Origin: Alopecurus myosuroides
Taxonomy: Eukaryota > Streptophyta > Magnoliopsida > Poales > Poaceae
Direction: 5' to 3'
Assembly: GCA_028641055.1 (NCBI GenBank)
Contig: CM054063.1
Span: 177,016,756 to 177,080,755 of the forward strand
DNA length: 64,000 nucleotides
Below the pieces are notes generated by a model. The model made no database searches, was not told the DNA's origin, and saw only the letters and a list, made by a program, of their open reading frames with translations. Below are positions 9,470 to 21,907 of this stretch, piece by piece; the stretch's first letter is position 1; each line of letters begins with the position of its first letter. The position numbers and the translations under genes are program-made.

Positions 9470-12400
9470 TGTAACATCCCAAGTATGAAAACTACCCTAT
9501 AGAATGTTTGATTTCCTGTTTAAATAATGTATTGCATCATGTCATCATGTTGTTGCATTTGTTTCTGTTGTGTTGCATCTGTTATTCTTTGTTTTCACCA
9601 TGAAAATCAAACAATTTCAAATACCTTGTTTTCATACTTGTTCTGTTACAACTTTTGGAATAAAAATAACAAGTGAAAACAACCAAATTGTTCCCTTTTA
9701 TTTCATATTGGATCACTTATTAAATTGTTGCTTAATTCAATCGATCACTTTAATCAATTAATTCCAAATCACTTCCAAACTCAAACCATGTCTCAAAATC
9801 ATTAAACTTTTGAATCCATGAAGTGCACCACTAATTTGAATTCCTTAAATCACTTTTAAACCCTAAAGAAAACCCTATTGAAAAATACTTTGTTTTCTAA
9901 TATTAACTAATATTGCAAATTTCAATCAATTTGATTTTATAACAAATCTCCAAAACAATCAAACTCATTTTTTAATCAACTTAAATCATAGGGGTCACCC
10001 TAAATAAAACATTGTTTTCATTAATAATTCATTAATTAACAAGTTATTCAAATTCCCATAAACAAACCTTCAAACAGCACCATTTTTCAAATTATGAAAT
10101 TACCCAAAACACAATACACTCTTTTGTTTCCAATTAAAGTTATTTGGTTCACCTTATTAACTTGTTGGTTTCAAGATTAATCAAATATTTATCAAATGCT
10201 TCCAAAACTAAACCAATTTACAAACAGCTCTGGAATCTTGAAATCTTGAAAATTAAAATGGCCCAATGGTTGCTAGCACACTAAGTAGCCTACCCAAAAT
10301 TTTCTGGAATTTTTGGCAAACCCTAAAGCATCTATTTCTTCCACTTTTGTTTTGCTACAAAAAAAAAAAAAAAAACAGAAAGCCAAAAATATAAAAAGAA
10401 AACGGTTCAAGGTGGGGGAAGAAAACGCAGCCCACCAGCCCACCATCTCCCTGGCCCAGTACCCCTCCCTGTCATCTTCAACCTACGTCAGCACGTGTAC
10501 GAACAGCTTCAGAACCGGTCGATCGCCTCTGCCCCGCTCGATGCCGTGCCGTACGAGCTCCAAGGCGTATATCTATCTCCCCTCTGCCCCCAACCCTAGG
10601 CCTAGCCTTCCGCCCCGCCGCCATCCTCTCCTCTCTTCCCTTCCCCCCGATTCTTTCTCTGAACCCACGATCATCAAGCCACCGTCAGAGAACCACCGTG
10701 AACAGCCACCTGCCCTCTCACCGCGGCCACCATCCGTTCACCTCGAGAGGCCACCATCCCCGGGAATGGAACCGTGGATCTCCCAGCTCCATTTTCTCTG
10801 TAGGCGCGAAGGCGGGAGGAGGATCGAGGCGGCGCCGCCGTGAAGCTTTTGTCGCCGGCGTTGTCACTGCCTCTGCAACCTGTCCGCTCGACCTCCTGTC
10901 CGATCGTGGACGCCAAGGTGAGGCCGCCCCGTTTCTCCTTCCCTCCCTCCGATCGCATCTCGTTTCCTCCTCCTCTCCTTGGCCGCAGCCCCAGCCGGCG
11001 CCCCTATTTCCCTCCGGCGAGTATCAGGTCGCTGCCATGGTTCTGATCGCTGCTCTCTGTAACCTGTTCCGCTCAGGTTCAGTTAGTTCAGAGAACATCC
11101 CGCGGCGAAACCACATACCCCCCGTACCCCCCCTTTCCATCACAAAAGCCGCACCACCCCACTGGTCCTGTGCCTTCGAGCGCAGCAGAGGGGGTGGGTT
11201 CGAATCCCACCCCCCGCGGATTAAACCAAGTCTTTTTATTTTTATTTTCCACAACTCCAGTAAGCAGCTATTTACAACCCAGTCCCTGCCAGTTCTTCCA
11301 GGTCCCTGTAGAATTAATTCTAAGTCCCTAGTTAATAACAATTGGCAGATTACACCTTAAATTTGGAAATTGCACAAATAAATCATCCTAACTCCAATTT
11401 TAACTTTTTAAATATGTTTTCTGTCCCAAATTAAATGTTCTTTCCAAATATAAAATTTGTTTACTGTTTTGAATATTTTAAACTGGTGCAAAATTTGAAA
11501 ACTTGTCAAATTCACTTAAAATTGCAAAATTCATAACTTGTTCATAAAAATTCCAAATTTCACAAACCAAATATGTTTTCCAATCAATTTTTCATGTACT
11601 TTCCAAATATAAATTTTGTTTGCTGTTTTGAATAATTTAAATTGCTGAAAACAACTGTTTCTTGTTTATTGCAATTAAAATTGCCAAAATAATAACTTGC
11701 TCATTTTAAACCCAATTTCCACAAATGAAATATGTTTTCCATGCAAAATTAAACCCTCTTTCCAAATATAATTTTTGTTTTCTGTTTTGAATACTTAAAA
11801 TTGCCTAAACCATTTAATTCTTGTTTAATGCAATTAAAAATTGTTTAATATTGTTTAATTCATAATTAAATAATCCAAAGTCCAATTTCAATATGTGAAA
11901 CATGTAATCCAACTAAATTTGATAACCTTTTCAAATATAAATTTTGTTAATTGCTTTGAGCACTTTAACTCGATGAAAACAATGACTACTTGTTTACACC
12001 ATTAAGTAACAAAATTCCAAACTTAATAAATGCTTTTCTAAATTGTTAACTATCATTACAATTGCAATTAATATTGTTATTTTGTTGTTATCTTGTCATC
12101 ATCATCATGCATGCATCATGTTTAACTACTTACACTTGTTAATCAAAGGTAGATCATTGCTCCAACCTAAAGCATTTGCATCCATATGCAATTCTCATTG
12201 CATATGGATCCAATTAAATTGTGTTACTTGTCAAGTAGATTACTTTGATGCATCTATTAACATGACATGCATCATCCCATGCTTGTGCAACTTTGCCATG
12301 TATTGATTGTTTATCTTTCTGCAATGTTTGTTTGCTTCTTCCCGGATACACGACGACGTTGGGACCGACGATACTTACGACATCCCTTCTAAGGATTTAG

Positions 12401-14187
12401 CTCAGTACCAGGCTACTGGGTTTTGCAGGCAAGTTATCACTCACATGAACCACTGTGTTCCTTTCAACATTGGTTACCGATACTTTCCGTTGTTCTTTTC
12501 TGCTAGCCTTAGTAGTAGTTGCTTCTGTTACGAACCTATCACATGATACCTTGAACCATGATATTGCCTCACCTCCCTACCTACAGCCATTGCTTGTGCC
12601 TGCTCTTATCTAGCATGCTTAGGTTGTTTTGCTCGAGTCTGTTACCCGTTACTTACTGTTGCTATTTCTATTACGTTGTGGGGGCTCGATGTTTAATCAA
12701 TCAATCATGCTAATGTTACTATTAATAATAAATTTGATGATAAGGCACCGGCAGGAGGCCCATGAGAGGTTTTGAAGCCTGCTAGTGTCGACCCTAATAG
12801 GAAAAGGGTCTTTTCTACTGATCCATGATGAGCGCACTACCCGCATTTGGGAAGCGAGTATGGGCGCCCCCCTCAACTTGACCTGATTCGCATCTCGTCC
12901 AAATCGCCTCATTTAGTTCGTGTTTTCCATTTGCCGCATCATGTTTTTGCGAGCCCAGGCCAGGGTGGAACTTTCGTAGTCGGCATATAGGGGGACACGT
13001 TCTTAGAGTGCTATGAGGGTCCATTTTCTTCTGGGCTCGATTAGCCGTGCGCCCAAGGTGCTTTGGGCTTGATGCGAAGAATGGTTGGTTGTGTAGAGTA
13101 CCCCGCTTGGTGGGTTTGATTCCCATCTGGCGGGTTATTCTTGAGTGTACGGCCAATTTGGTGCAACCCTGCAGGGATAATCTTCTCGAGAAGCCGTGTT
13201 TTCCGCGGTTATGGATTACTTGGTGAAAGTACTGGCTAACAAGTACTCAGGACAACTTAAACATAATGATCAAACATGTTACACCCCATGATTAATACCT
13301 TGACTAGTAATAGGCTTATTGACACAATAATTTGAACCATCATTATTACAACTGTGTGAGTTATCCTCGGATCGCTTCTTTGGATAAGGGGCGAGATCCA
13401 GGATGGGTTTGTTTGAAGTTATCTTTCAGTTGGTTACAATCCTCGATCTTATCTCCTTTCTGATAGCCGGAAGTGGTAGAATCTCTGTAGTTGGTTAGCG
13501 CAGCCAGTTGCAGCATCTTTTATATCCCCTTTCTTCCGTTGAACCCAAGGCATCTGGCTTGGTGTTGACGGGTTACACTTTGGTGAACTGTGAGTCTTGC
13601 TTGCCAGTACGTTTATGTACTGACCCCTTTGGGGCTGTGGTTTCCGCAGACCTACGTTCCGAGGATCTACATGGTGGCTAATACGTGGATCATGACGAGA
13701 CTGCTGACGAGTAGATAGCGGACCCGGGCAGGATCCGAGACTTCGTAGATGGGCTCCGTCTTTTCGTTTCCGGCCTCTTAGGCCTATTTGGTTCTTGTCT
13801 GTACTCAGACATTTTGGATGCTTCCGCTGTGATGTAATGATGTATTGTTGGGGCATGTGCCCTCTGAATGATTGTATTTGCTATCTCTGCTCTAATGAGA
13901 GCCATTTGCAACTTATTTCAATCTTTTGTGTCGTAGAGATCTGTTGTGATATCACTTGTTAAACGCCGTTGACGTACCATGTGTGTATGGTTTGAAGTAC
14001 GTCGACGGAAGTGCCTTTGATCTCTAGTGGATAGTTTACATCGACGATGGAATAGCAGGGCTTGTGTTGTCGCGCATAAGCGCAGGCCTACCAGGAAGCT
14101 GGGACGTGGGAGCAGTTATGCCCCATAATCCAAGCATCTGCTATCCAGTTCGTACGGTGAGTATCCCCTAGAAATCAGGGTGCGACA
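9470..14187 (+). repeat. Array LTR 3 (4718 bp)
   Basis: Starts TGTAACATCCC and ends TGCGACA at 14187, followed by copia-1 sequence. It is 5 bp shorter than LTR 2, explained by the A run (17 instead of 20 at 10359-10375) and single-base changes in two other tracts. Hairpin at 13772-13784, T-arm at 11194-11210. No target duplication can be checked because the other end of the array is truncated. Confidence 0.9.
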
Positions 14188-15119
14188 GGCATGATGCCTA
14201 ACAATAGCAAAAGGGTCTATATAGCGACAAAGACATGGATTTTCCATCTTTTGAAAGTTGTACTTATCGAAAAGTTGTTTTCGACGAAGTTCAAAGAGTT
14301 GACTACTACAAGATTTTGATCTTCCGTAGTGATGCTTTAGTCTTTGCGGATAGTTCTAGCAAAAGGTTACATATTATGATATGGCAGTTGAATAACAAAA
14401 CCAACTCTCCTCTCGAGGAAGTTTGATCAAGGATGTGTACTTGACACACTCTGAGAGTTTTGTAAAATTCAAAAGGTTGCTAGAAAGGTATGCACACGTC
14501 AATGGTTGAAGTGAGCATAGCGAAGTTGAAATCTTTAGCTTAATGAAGTTATCAAAAGAGTTTGATTCCATCATGAATGATAAAGATGCTTGTAGAGTTA
14601 CAAGAAATTAAGTGGGAGCGCTATGACATATTTCCAATATTTTATGTAGATGACATATGGTTGATTGGAAAATATGTATTTTAAATTAACACGGTTAAGA
14701 TTTTCATATTGATGAAAGGCTTAGAAGATATTGGGCATCGATATCTATAAAACATGGATTGAAGCACCTGATATGATTGAAGCCAAATTACACAGATGAA
14801 ATATTGAAGTAAGTCAATATCGAAATGACAAGAAGGAGTTCTTGTCACATGGAAAATAATTGAGCAAGATTCATGTGTTTTGACACATGATGAGCATCAT
14901 TGAAATTGAGATTTCTAAGTCATGTTTCCATGCTATGTACACGATCAGAGAATGAGTGATGTGTGTAGACGCAAAGAACATGCAAATACAATAGGACCTG
15001 AACAGTTCAGATCTTTTTGATGATGTTTACCGCATGCGAAGCATGGTAATAACACTGGTACGCCATATGTGTTAAAGTGCTTACAGACTAGATTATTGAC
15101 TCTAGTGCAAGTGGGAGAC
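14188..15119 (+). pseudogene. Copia-1 pol remnant (RT/RNase H end) and polypurine tract
   Basis: A decayed piece of copia pol right of the array. The reverse transcriptase active-site motif YVDD is readable at 14643-14654, and shortly after a frame with LGIDIY matches the segment that follows YVDD in SIRE-type pol (around 14735). Stops and frameshifts are frequent and no frame is long. The region ends with AAGTGGGAGAC, the polypurine tract abutting the 3' LTR at 15120. It fixes the plus-strand orientation of copia-1. Confidence 0.75.
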
Positions 15120-16767
15120 TGAAGGGAATATGCCCGAGAGGCAATAATAAAATGGTTATTATCTTATTCCTTGTTTATGATGAATGTTTATTTCTCATGC
15201 TAGAATTGTATTAACCGGAAACGTTGATACATGTGTGCTTAATAAACAAACAATGGTTCCTAGTAAAGCCTCTCTTTTAACTAGCTCGTTGATTAATAGA
15301 TGATCAAGGTTTCCTGATCATGAACATTGGATGTTATTAATAACGGGGTCATGTCATTAGAAGAATGATGTGATGAACATATACCCAAAGAGAATATAGC
15401 AATGCGATCAAGTCATTTAGTTTACATTGTTATATCAAACATACGAAGTAACTTATTCCTTAGACCATGAAATCATGTCAATCGCTGATACCGGAAGAGT
15501 GCTTTGATGGCATCAAACGTCACACCGTAACAGGGTGACTATAAAGGTGTCGTTAAGTATTCGGAAAGTATTAGTTGAGGATCATGGATCAAGAGTGGGA
15601 TTTGTCCATCCAAATGACGGAGAGATATACTCTGGGCCCTCTCGGTGATATCACATCGAAACCGCTTGCAAGCACGTGATATGATCACAAAGGATGTTAT
15701 ATCACGGGAACGAGAAAAGAGTACTTGTCGGTGACGAGATTGAACAAGGTATGGTTGATACCAATGATTGAATCTCGGACAAGTAAAATATCGCGAGACA
15801 AAGGGAATAGTTCACGGCGTTGTTGGTTCACACGATCACGAGAGTCATCGTTGAATATATAGGAGTCATCACGGATCTCCAGATCCCGCTGTTGATTATT
15901 GATCGGAGAGGAGTCTCGATCATTTCTATCTTATTCGCGAACCGTAGGGTGACACACTTAAGGTTCGATGACGCGTTTGAGAGGATACGGAATATCGAAG
16001 AATATTTTGGGCAGCACCGAAATTGTTTCAGGGAAAATTGAAATAGTTCAAGGGGTTTTTCGTCGAATGGTTGTTAATAGAATTAACAAATGATTCGAGG
16101 TGCTATATGCAAATGTTTTTTAATGGAATTAACAAATATAAATAAAGAAATAAAAATGTTTAATTTATTTATTAAAAGAAAACCTTTGGATTTTCCAAGT
16201 GGAAAATTAAGGGAGCATGAGTGGGTGTGAGTGGAGCTTCCACTCACATGAAGAGGGAAGAGGTGGGGGCACACCATGGCTGGCCGCACCCCCCTCTTGG
16301 GCTGCCTCCCCCTCCCCTATAAAAGGGGTGAGAGCTCCTCTTCTCCACACACTTGGCCACTTCCCTTTCCCTCCACCCGCTGCTCCATTTCATGGTCTCC
16401 GTCTTGGCGAAGCCCTGACCGTTGGATTCTTCACCACCACCATGTCGTCGTGCTGCTGGAGTTCCGAGGGATCCTCTACTTCCGCGCCCCGCTGGAACGA
16501 GGGAACGGAGGTCATCATCAACCGTACGTGTGACCGATCACGGATGCACCGCAGGATTGCGGTGCCCATCTTCTCGCTATCGGGATCGGTGTGAGTACGA
16601 CTACGCCAACAACGAGATTTGATCTCGTACCACTTTGAGTCTTCGAGGGTATGTGTTCTCCTTGACCCTCATGTTGCCCGTTGCAGTTCGTCTCCTAGAT
16701 TAGATCTTGGCCTTTCGGGTGTCTCTCGTGTAGGAATTTTTTTGTTTTCTATGCAACGAACCCTTCA
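15120..16767 (+). repeat. Copia-1 3' LTR (1648 bp)
   Basis: Complete LTR from TGAAGGGAATATG to GAACCCTTCA. Promoter-like TATAAAA at 16318-16324. It is followed by GTTTC (16768-16772), the expected right copy of the 5-bp target duplication; the left copy is outside the window. Confidence 0.9.
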
Positions 16768-17064
16768 GTTTCATGGAAAATAACTCTGTCCCCGTGATTT
16801 TTAGGGTTAAAGGCAATTTATGGGCGAAGAGGGGACGAGAGGCGGTGGCTAGGGTCCCTAGGGGCCCTCCAGGCGCGACCAAGGGAGGGGCCGTGCCTAA
16901 CACCCTCCTGGTGGCCCCCTCGCACCCGTCCGACTCTTCTTTGGACTCTGTCTCCATTCCGGGTAAAAAATGATCTCCGTGGATTTTCAGCCCTTTCCTA
17001 GAATATTTCCTTAAGAAATTTTCTGAAATAGAAAAACAGCAGAAAACAATAACTAGCATGGGGC
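16768..17064 (-). repeat. Element A 3' LTR fragment, left of copia-2
   Basis: Minus-strand LTR sequence continuing from 21772-21907 across copia-2. It resembles the corresponding part of B and D LTRs (an AACCTATT...GATGCC block, then a Ttt-CTG-TTTT stretch and AATATTCT). The remaining LTR lies beyond copia-1, outside the window. Short frames here on both strands are not genes. Confidence 0.7.
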
Positions 17065-17185
17065 TGTTAAATTAGGTCTAGCGTGTCCTGCACGTATGTA
17101 TACGTATATAACCTGTACCTGCTGATCGTATATATAAAGGAAGGCGTGGAGTGGCTTTGCCTCACGGAAACGCTGAAACTTAACT
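17065..17185 (+). repeat. Copia-2 5' LTR
   Basis: 121 bp. It contains a TATATATAAAGG promoter-like segment (about 17130-17141) and the imperfect palindrome GTATGTATACGTATAT. The final base T replaces the A expected of a TG...CA end. Confidence 0.85.
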
Positions 17186-17197
17186 TGGTATCAGAGC
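17186..17197 (+). other. Copia-2 primer binding site (initiator Met tRNA)
   Basis: TGGTATCAGAGC directly adjoins the 5' LTR. Confidence 0.9.
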
Positions 17198-17263
17198 CAT
17201 ACCCTAGCCTCCGCTTCCGCCTCTCTCTCTCTGCCGCCGTAGCGTTCTCTCGCTGCTGCCGCG

Positions 17264-20200
17264 ATGTCGACCAGTTCCGCTCTCACCCTCGTTGTGTCCG
17301 CCCCAAAGCCCCAAATCATCGCCCCACCTTCGGCATCGGCGCCTATCCCGGTTGTTCCGGCCATCGCGGTCTCTCTGGATCGCAGCAACTTCATGTTGTG
17401 GAGGGATCTCACCCTCCCCAACTTCGTCGGGGTACGCCTCCACGGTTTCCTTGATGGCTCGGCGAAGGCGCCGGAGCCGACCGTGACGACAGGCACCGGC
17501 GACGCTGCTCGGACCGTGTCCAATCCCGAGTACGAGCAGTGATGGACCCTTGATCAGAAGGTCCTCGGGCATCTCCTCAGTTTGATGCACGTGGAGATTT
17601 CCGCACAGTTGATCGGCTGCAAGACGGCCGCTGATGCATGGACAGCCGTGCACACCATGTTCGCCGCGGAAAACTGCGATGGCGTTCGTAATCTTCGGCG
17701 CCAGATCCAGGCGCTGAGGAAGGGAGACAAACCCGCCGGCGAGTACATGCAGAAGGTGAAGGCGCTTGCTGACGACATGGCTGCCGCTGGATCCCCTCTT
17801 CGCGATGACGAGATCATCGACTACATGCTGACCGGGCTCGGCCCGGTGTTTAACCCCATTGCTGCTTCGATGAACTTCGCGGGCGTGCCTATCACGCTCA
17901 CCGCGTTTTACTCGAGTGTCCTTCACTACGAGGCACTTCATCAGCAGCAATCGGAGACCGAGGATTGGACATCCTCAGCCAACGCTGCGTCGCGCCCCAC
18001 CTACAACGCCAATCCGGGTCGCGCGTATGATTCTGGTCGCCCTAGTGGCGGTCGTTCTGCTGGTGAATTTAACCAGCAGGGGCAAGGCAGCTATGGCTAA
18101 GGCGGCCAAGGCCAGGGCAGTCAAGGTCGCCCCCGCGGTAATGGCGGCAACAACCGCCATGGAGAAGGGAACGGAGGCGGCAATGGCCGCAACCAGCGCT
18201 GGCGCCCCAAGTGTCAGATCTGCAAGAATTGGGGACACGAGGCTGTACATTGTCGCAGCCGCTACAACCACGACACTCACACCGGCAACTCCGCGTCTAC
18301 CTCCACGCACGAGCCTCCACACTGGATTATGGATTCCGGTGCTACGGATCACCTTACGAGTGATCTAGAGCGTCTCCACTTCCACGAGCGCTACGGCGGG
18401 AAGGACCAAGTGCAAGTGGCTAATGGTGCAGGTTTTTCTATTTCGCATATTGGTCACTCTAAGTTAGCCGGTTCATCTCTTGATTTGAAAAATATTCTTC
18501 ATGTACCACATATTAATCAACACCTTCTTTCCGTTTATCGTCTTGTCACCGATAATGATGTCTTTGTGGAATTTCACCGTCTGTTCTTGTTAAGGACAAG
18601 GCCACGAAGAAAATTCTTCTTCACGGTAGAAGTCATGGCGGTCTATATCCCATCTCGCTTAGTGGAGCATCCATTCGTCAGGCATCTTCTAGCGTCAAGA
18701 CGACCTCGTCCCAGTGGCACCAGCGTCTCGGTCATCCCACCAATAATGTCGTTCAAAACATTGTTAGGAATAATGGTTTAGTGTGTTCTTCCGATATTCA
18801 GACTTCAGTTTGTGATGCTTGTCAGTGTGCTAAGATTCGACAATTGCCTTATAATTTATCTCATCGTGTCTCTACTATGCCTCTTGAGTTAATTCACTTT
18901 GATGTTTGGAGGCCTGCCATTGCTTGTTTGGGCGGGTATAAATATTATGTTAGCTTTGTCGATGATTACTCTCGTTTTTGTTGGATCTATCTTCTCAAGC
19001 ACAAGTCTGATGTTGAGCAAGTGTTCTATGCTTTTCAGGCTCATGTTGAGCGTCTCCTTCACACTAAAATCATAGCTGTTCAGTCGGATTAGGGTGGTGA
19101 GTACCATAAGCTGAATCACTATTTTCAGCGCACCGGTATCTCTCATCGTGTGTCTTGTCCACACACATCACAGCAAAACGGGGTTGCTGAACACTAACAC
19201 CGTCATCTGGTAGAAACGGGTCTTGCTTTGTTGGCTCATTCTTCTATCCCTCTACGTTTTTGGGATGAAGCCTTTTTGCTACATGCTATCTCATTAATTG
19301 CATGCCCACACCTGTTCTCCAACAGGACACGCCCTTGTATCGCCTCCTTAAGGTTAAGCCAGACTATTCTTTTCTTCGTACCTTCGGTTGTGCGTGCTGG
19401 CCAAGTTTGCGAAAGTATAACGCACATAAGATTGCTTTTCGTTCTACTATGTGTGTGTTCCTTGGGTATATCACAATGCATAAGGGGTACAAATGTTTGG
19501 ACCGCTCCACGGGACGCATCTACATCTCTTGTGACATCGTTTTTTATGAGTATGTTTTCCCATATTCCACACCTGTGTTATAGTTGACACCTCCGCTCTC
19601 GCGGATGCGCTTTCCTTCCCTTCCAATGAACCGGCTACGGGTGATACTATGCGTAAATATGACCTGTCCTATTTGTCCACTGACCGGCCTGCTTCAGGTA
19701 GTGTTTCTTCCGTGCAGGAAATTTCGTATGTGCGTGCTGCTCCTCAGCCGTCTGCGATCGACGAACGTCTTGCACCGGCGATCGACATGCATGGCGCATG
19801 CACGCCCATCGCGTCGCGCTCGTCCGGGCCATCGTTGGCATGTTCGTCCCCTCCAGGAGCTGATTGCTCTCTTGGGCCGGCCCAGTCGTCTCCTGCTGGT
19901 GATAACTCGTCACCACCACCTGATGCTCAGCTCGTGTTGCCTTCTGTCGAGGGGACTTCTACCTCGACCGTGACGCCCTCAGCTGCGCCTGGACACACCA
20001 TGGTCACACGTACACATGACAACACTTGGCGTGAGAAGAAGATTACTGATGGGACGGTGCGTTATGATCCTCGCAAGCGTGCGTTTCTTGCGATGCCTTC
20101 TTCTCATCATGATGCTCTTCGTGAGGCTCCCTGGCGTGCAGTGATGATTGATGAGCTCGATGCTCTTCACCACACCAAGACATGGGTTCTTGTTCCTTGT

Positions 20201-21638
20201 CCGCCAAGTGTCAATATTGTGGGGAGTAAATGGATATTCAAGACCAAGCATCATCCAGATGGTTCTGTTGATAAGTATAAGGCACGTCTTGTTGCTCGTG
20301 GCTTCACACAGCAGCTTGGTATTGACTATGGAGACACGTTCAGTCCGGTGGTCAAGCCGGCTACAGTTCGTCTGGTTCTCTCTCTTGCGGTGTCTCGTGG
20401 GTGGAGCCTTCGGCAGATTGATGTCAGCAATGCATTCCTTCATGGTTATTTGTCTGAGGATGTATATATGCAGCAGCCGCCTGGGTTTGAGGACACTCGG
20501 TATCCTTCACATGGTGTGCAAGTTGCAACATGCTCTCTATGGTCTCAAACAGTCCCCTCGTGCGTGGTATGCCCGGCTCAGTGCACGTCTCTTTGAGCTG
20601 GGTTTTGTCTCCTCCAAAGCCGTCACGTCCCTGTTTTTCTTCCTCCAGCATGATGTTCACATCTATATGCTCGTCTATGTGGATGATATCGTCATTGCAG
20701 GATCATCTCAGGGAGCTGTTGATGGGCTTGTTCGCTCCCTTGAGGCCAGTTTCCCTATCAAGGATCTCGGGCCGTTGGAGTATTTTCTTGGCTTGGAAGC
20801 GTCGTACAATTCAGGGGGGATGACATTGTCTCAACAGAAGTATGCTTTGGATCTTTTGCACCGTGTGAGTATGGAGAATTGTAAGCCCACTTCCACATCG
20901 TTGTCTACATCGGATCAGCTTGCACGAGTGTCTGGAAAATCTCTTAGTACCAATGATTCTTTCCGGTATCGCAGTGTTGTTGGTGGACTGCAATATTTGA
21001 CACTCACCCGCCCCGACATTTCGTTTGCAGTGAACAAGGTATGTCAGTTCCTTTCGCAACCCACTGACATTCATTGGGAAGTAGTTAAGCGTATTCTGCG
21101 CTATGTAAAAGGAACATTGCACACGGGACTGAAGTTTCGGAAGGCTGTCTCCACTAGCATTAGTATCTTCACTGATGCAGATTGGGTAGGGTGCCCTGAT
21201 GATCGCCGATCAACAGGAGGGTTTGCTATCTTTGTTGGACCGAACCTCATTTCATGGAGTTCGAAGAAACAACCGACAGTATCGAGATCCAGTACCGAGG
21301 CCGAGTATAAAGCTTTGGCAAATGGAGCTGCTGAAGCCATCTGGGTTGAGTCACTACTCAAAGAGCTTGGTGTTTCACAGCAGCGTGTCCCCATTTTATG
21401 GTGTGATAATTTAGGAGCCACGTACCAGACTGCTAACCCAGTTTTCCATGCACGTACCAAGCACATTGAGATCGATTTTCATTTTGTGCGCGAGCGTGTT
21501 GCCTCTAGAGCGCTTGAGGCCAGGTTTATCTCTTCCAATGATTAGTTGGCTGATGTGTTCACCAAACCAGCCACTCGACATATGCTAGACCATTTTAGTA
21601 CCAATCTAAACCTTGTACAGAGTAGAAGTTCAGATTGA
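17264..21638 (+). pseudogene. Copia-2 gag-pol polyprotein, broken
   Basis: Order: gag (start ATG 17264), CCHC zinc knuckle CQICKNWGHEAVHC (18212-18253), aspartic protease with MDSGATDH (18329), integrase HHCC zinc finger (about 18720-18830) and DDE core, reverse transcriptase with YVDD (20676-20687), and RNase H with TDADW (about 21172). In-frame stops: 17540 TGA, 18098 TAA, 19090 TAG (next to the second catalytic Asp of integrase), 19195 TAA, 19581 TAG, 21543 TAG. Frame changes fall near 18583, 19290, 19600 and 20510. Several stops look like C-to-T changes of CAG-type codons, as expected of methylated plant DNA. The usual polyprotein would end at 21638. Its parts would make the particle, cleave the polyprotein, copy the RNA and integrate the DNA. 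Confidence 0.93.
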
Positions 21639-21645
21639 GGGGGAG

Positions 21646-21766
21646 TGTTAAATTAGGTGTAGTGTGTCCTGCACGTATGCATACGTATGTAACCTGTACC
21701 TGCTGATCATATATATAAAGGAAGGCGTGGAGTGGCTTTGCCCCACGGAAACCCTGAAACTTCACT
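21646..21766 (+). repeat. Copia-2 3' LTR
   Basis: 121 bp, differing from the 5' LTR at several scattered positions by eye. Followed by the target duplication GGGGC. Confidence 0.9.
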
Positions 21767-21771
21767 GGGGC

Positions 21772-21907
21772 ATCTTGTTAATAGGTTAGTCTGTGAAAAC
21801 ATCCGGAAAACAAAGGAAAACAGAAGAAAACATGTGGAAAACAAAAGGTATTGGTAGAAAAAAAAGCATGGAGCATAAAAAATGATAGATACATTTACAA
21901 CGTATCA
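21772..21907 (-). repeat. Element A 3' LTR start
   Basis: On the minus strand begins TGATACG at 21907. It is preceded (minus strand) by a GAGGACGAGTAGG-like block and a polypurine-like stretch, the same context as D's 3' LTR at 34150-34181. Confidence 0.75.

Larger units (their letters stand above)
1904..14187 (+). mobile_element. Tandem array of a non-autonomous gypsy derivative with 4.7-kb LTRs (LARD-like)
   Basis: The order is partial LTR (1904-2550), internal (2551-3648), LTR (3649-8371), internal (8372-9469), LTR (9470-14187). LTRs start TGTAACATCCC and end GGTGCGACA. Each internal region starts with an initiator-Met primer site and ends with a G-rich polypurine tract. The repeat periods are 5821 and 5816 bp. 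Comparing the two full LTRs by eye I found three substitutions (6785/12601, 6997/12813, 7931/13747) and length changes in three simple tracts. There is no gag or pol of useful length, so it must rely on another element's proteins. The first LTR lacks about its first 4.1 kb. Such arrays usually arise by unequal recombination between LTRs. Confidence 0.9.
1..16767 (+). mobile_element. Copia-1: SIRE/Maximus-like LTR retrotransposon, hosting a nested array
   Basis: A Ty1/copia element whose left LTR is cut by the window start. The 3' LTR (15120-16767) starts TGAAGGG and ends CCCTTCA, is preceded by a purine tract (AAGTGGGAGAC), and the 5' LTR is followed by TGGTATCAGAGC, the initiator-Met tRNA primer site used by copia elements. 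The internal part is only about 0.5 kb at the left and 0.9 kb at the right, because the array at 1904-14187 sits inside it and most of gag-pol is gone. The LTRs differ at roughly 20 or more sites by eye, so this element is clearly older than the array it hosts. The SIRE/Maximus lineage is assigned from LTR termini and recalled similarity; the family name is not certain. Confidence 0.85.
17065..21766 (+). mobile_element. Copia-2: complete Ale-like element with 121-bp LTRs
   Basis: A full Ty1/copia element of 4702 bp. LTRs of exactly 121 bp lie at 17065-17185 and 21646-21766, both starting TGTTAAATTAGG. A Met-tRNA primer site follows the first and the tract TTGAGGGGGAG precedes the second. The 5-bp duplication GGGGC flanks it (17060-17064 and 21767-21771), inside element A's LTR. 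Very short LTRs and a single gag-pol frame fit the Ale/Retrofit lineage. The frame has several stops and frameshifts, so it is not autonomous now. Confidence 0.92.
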
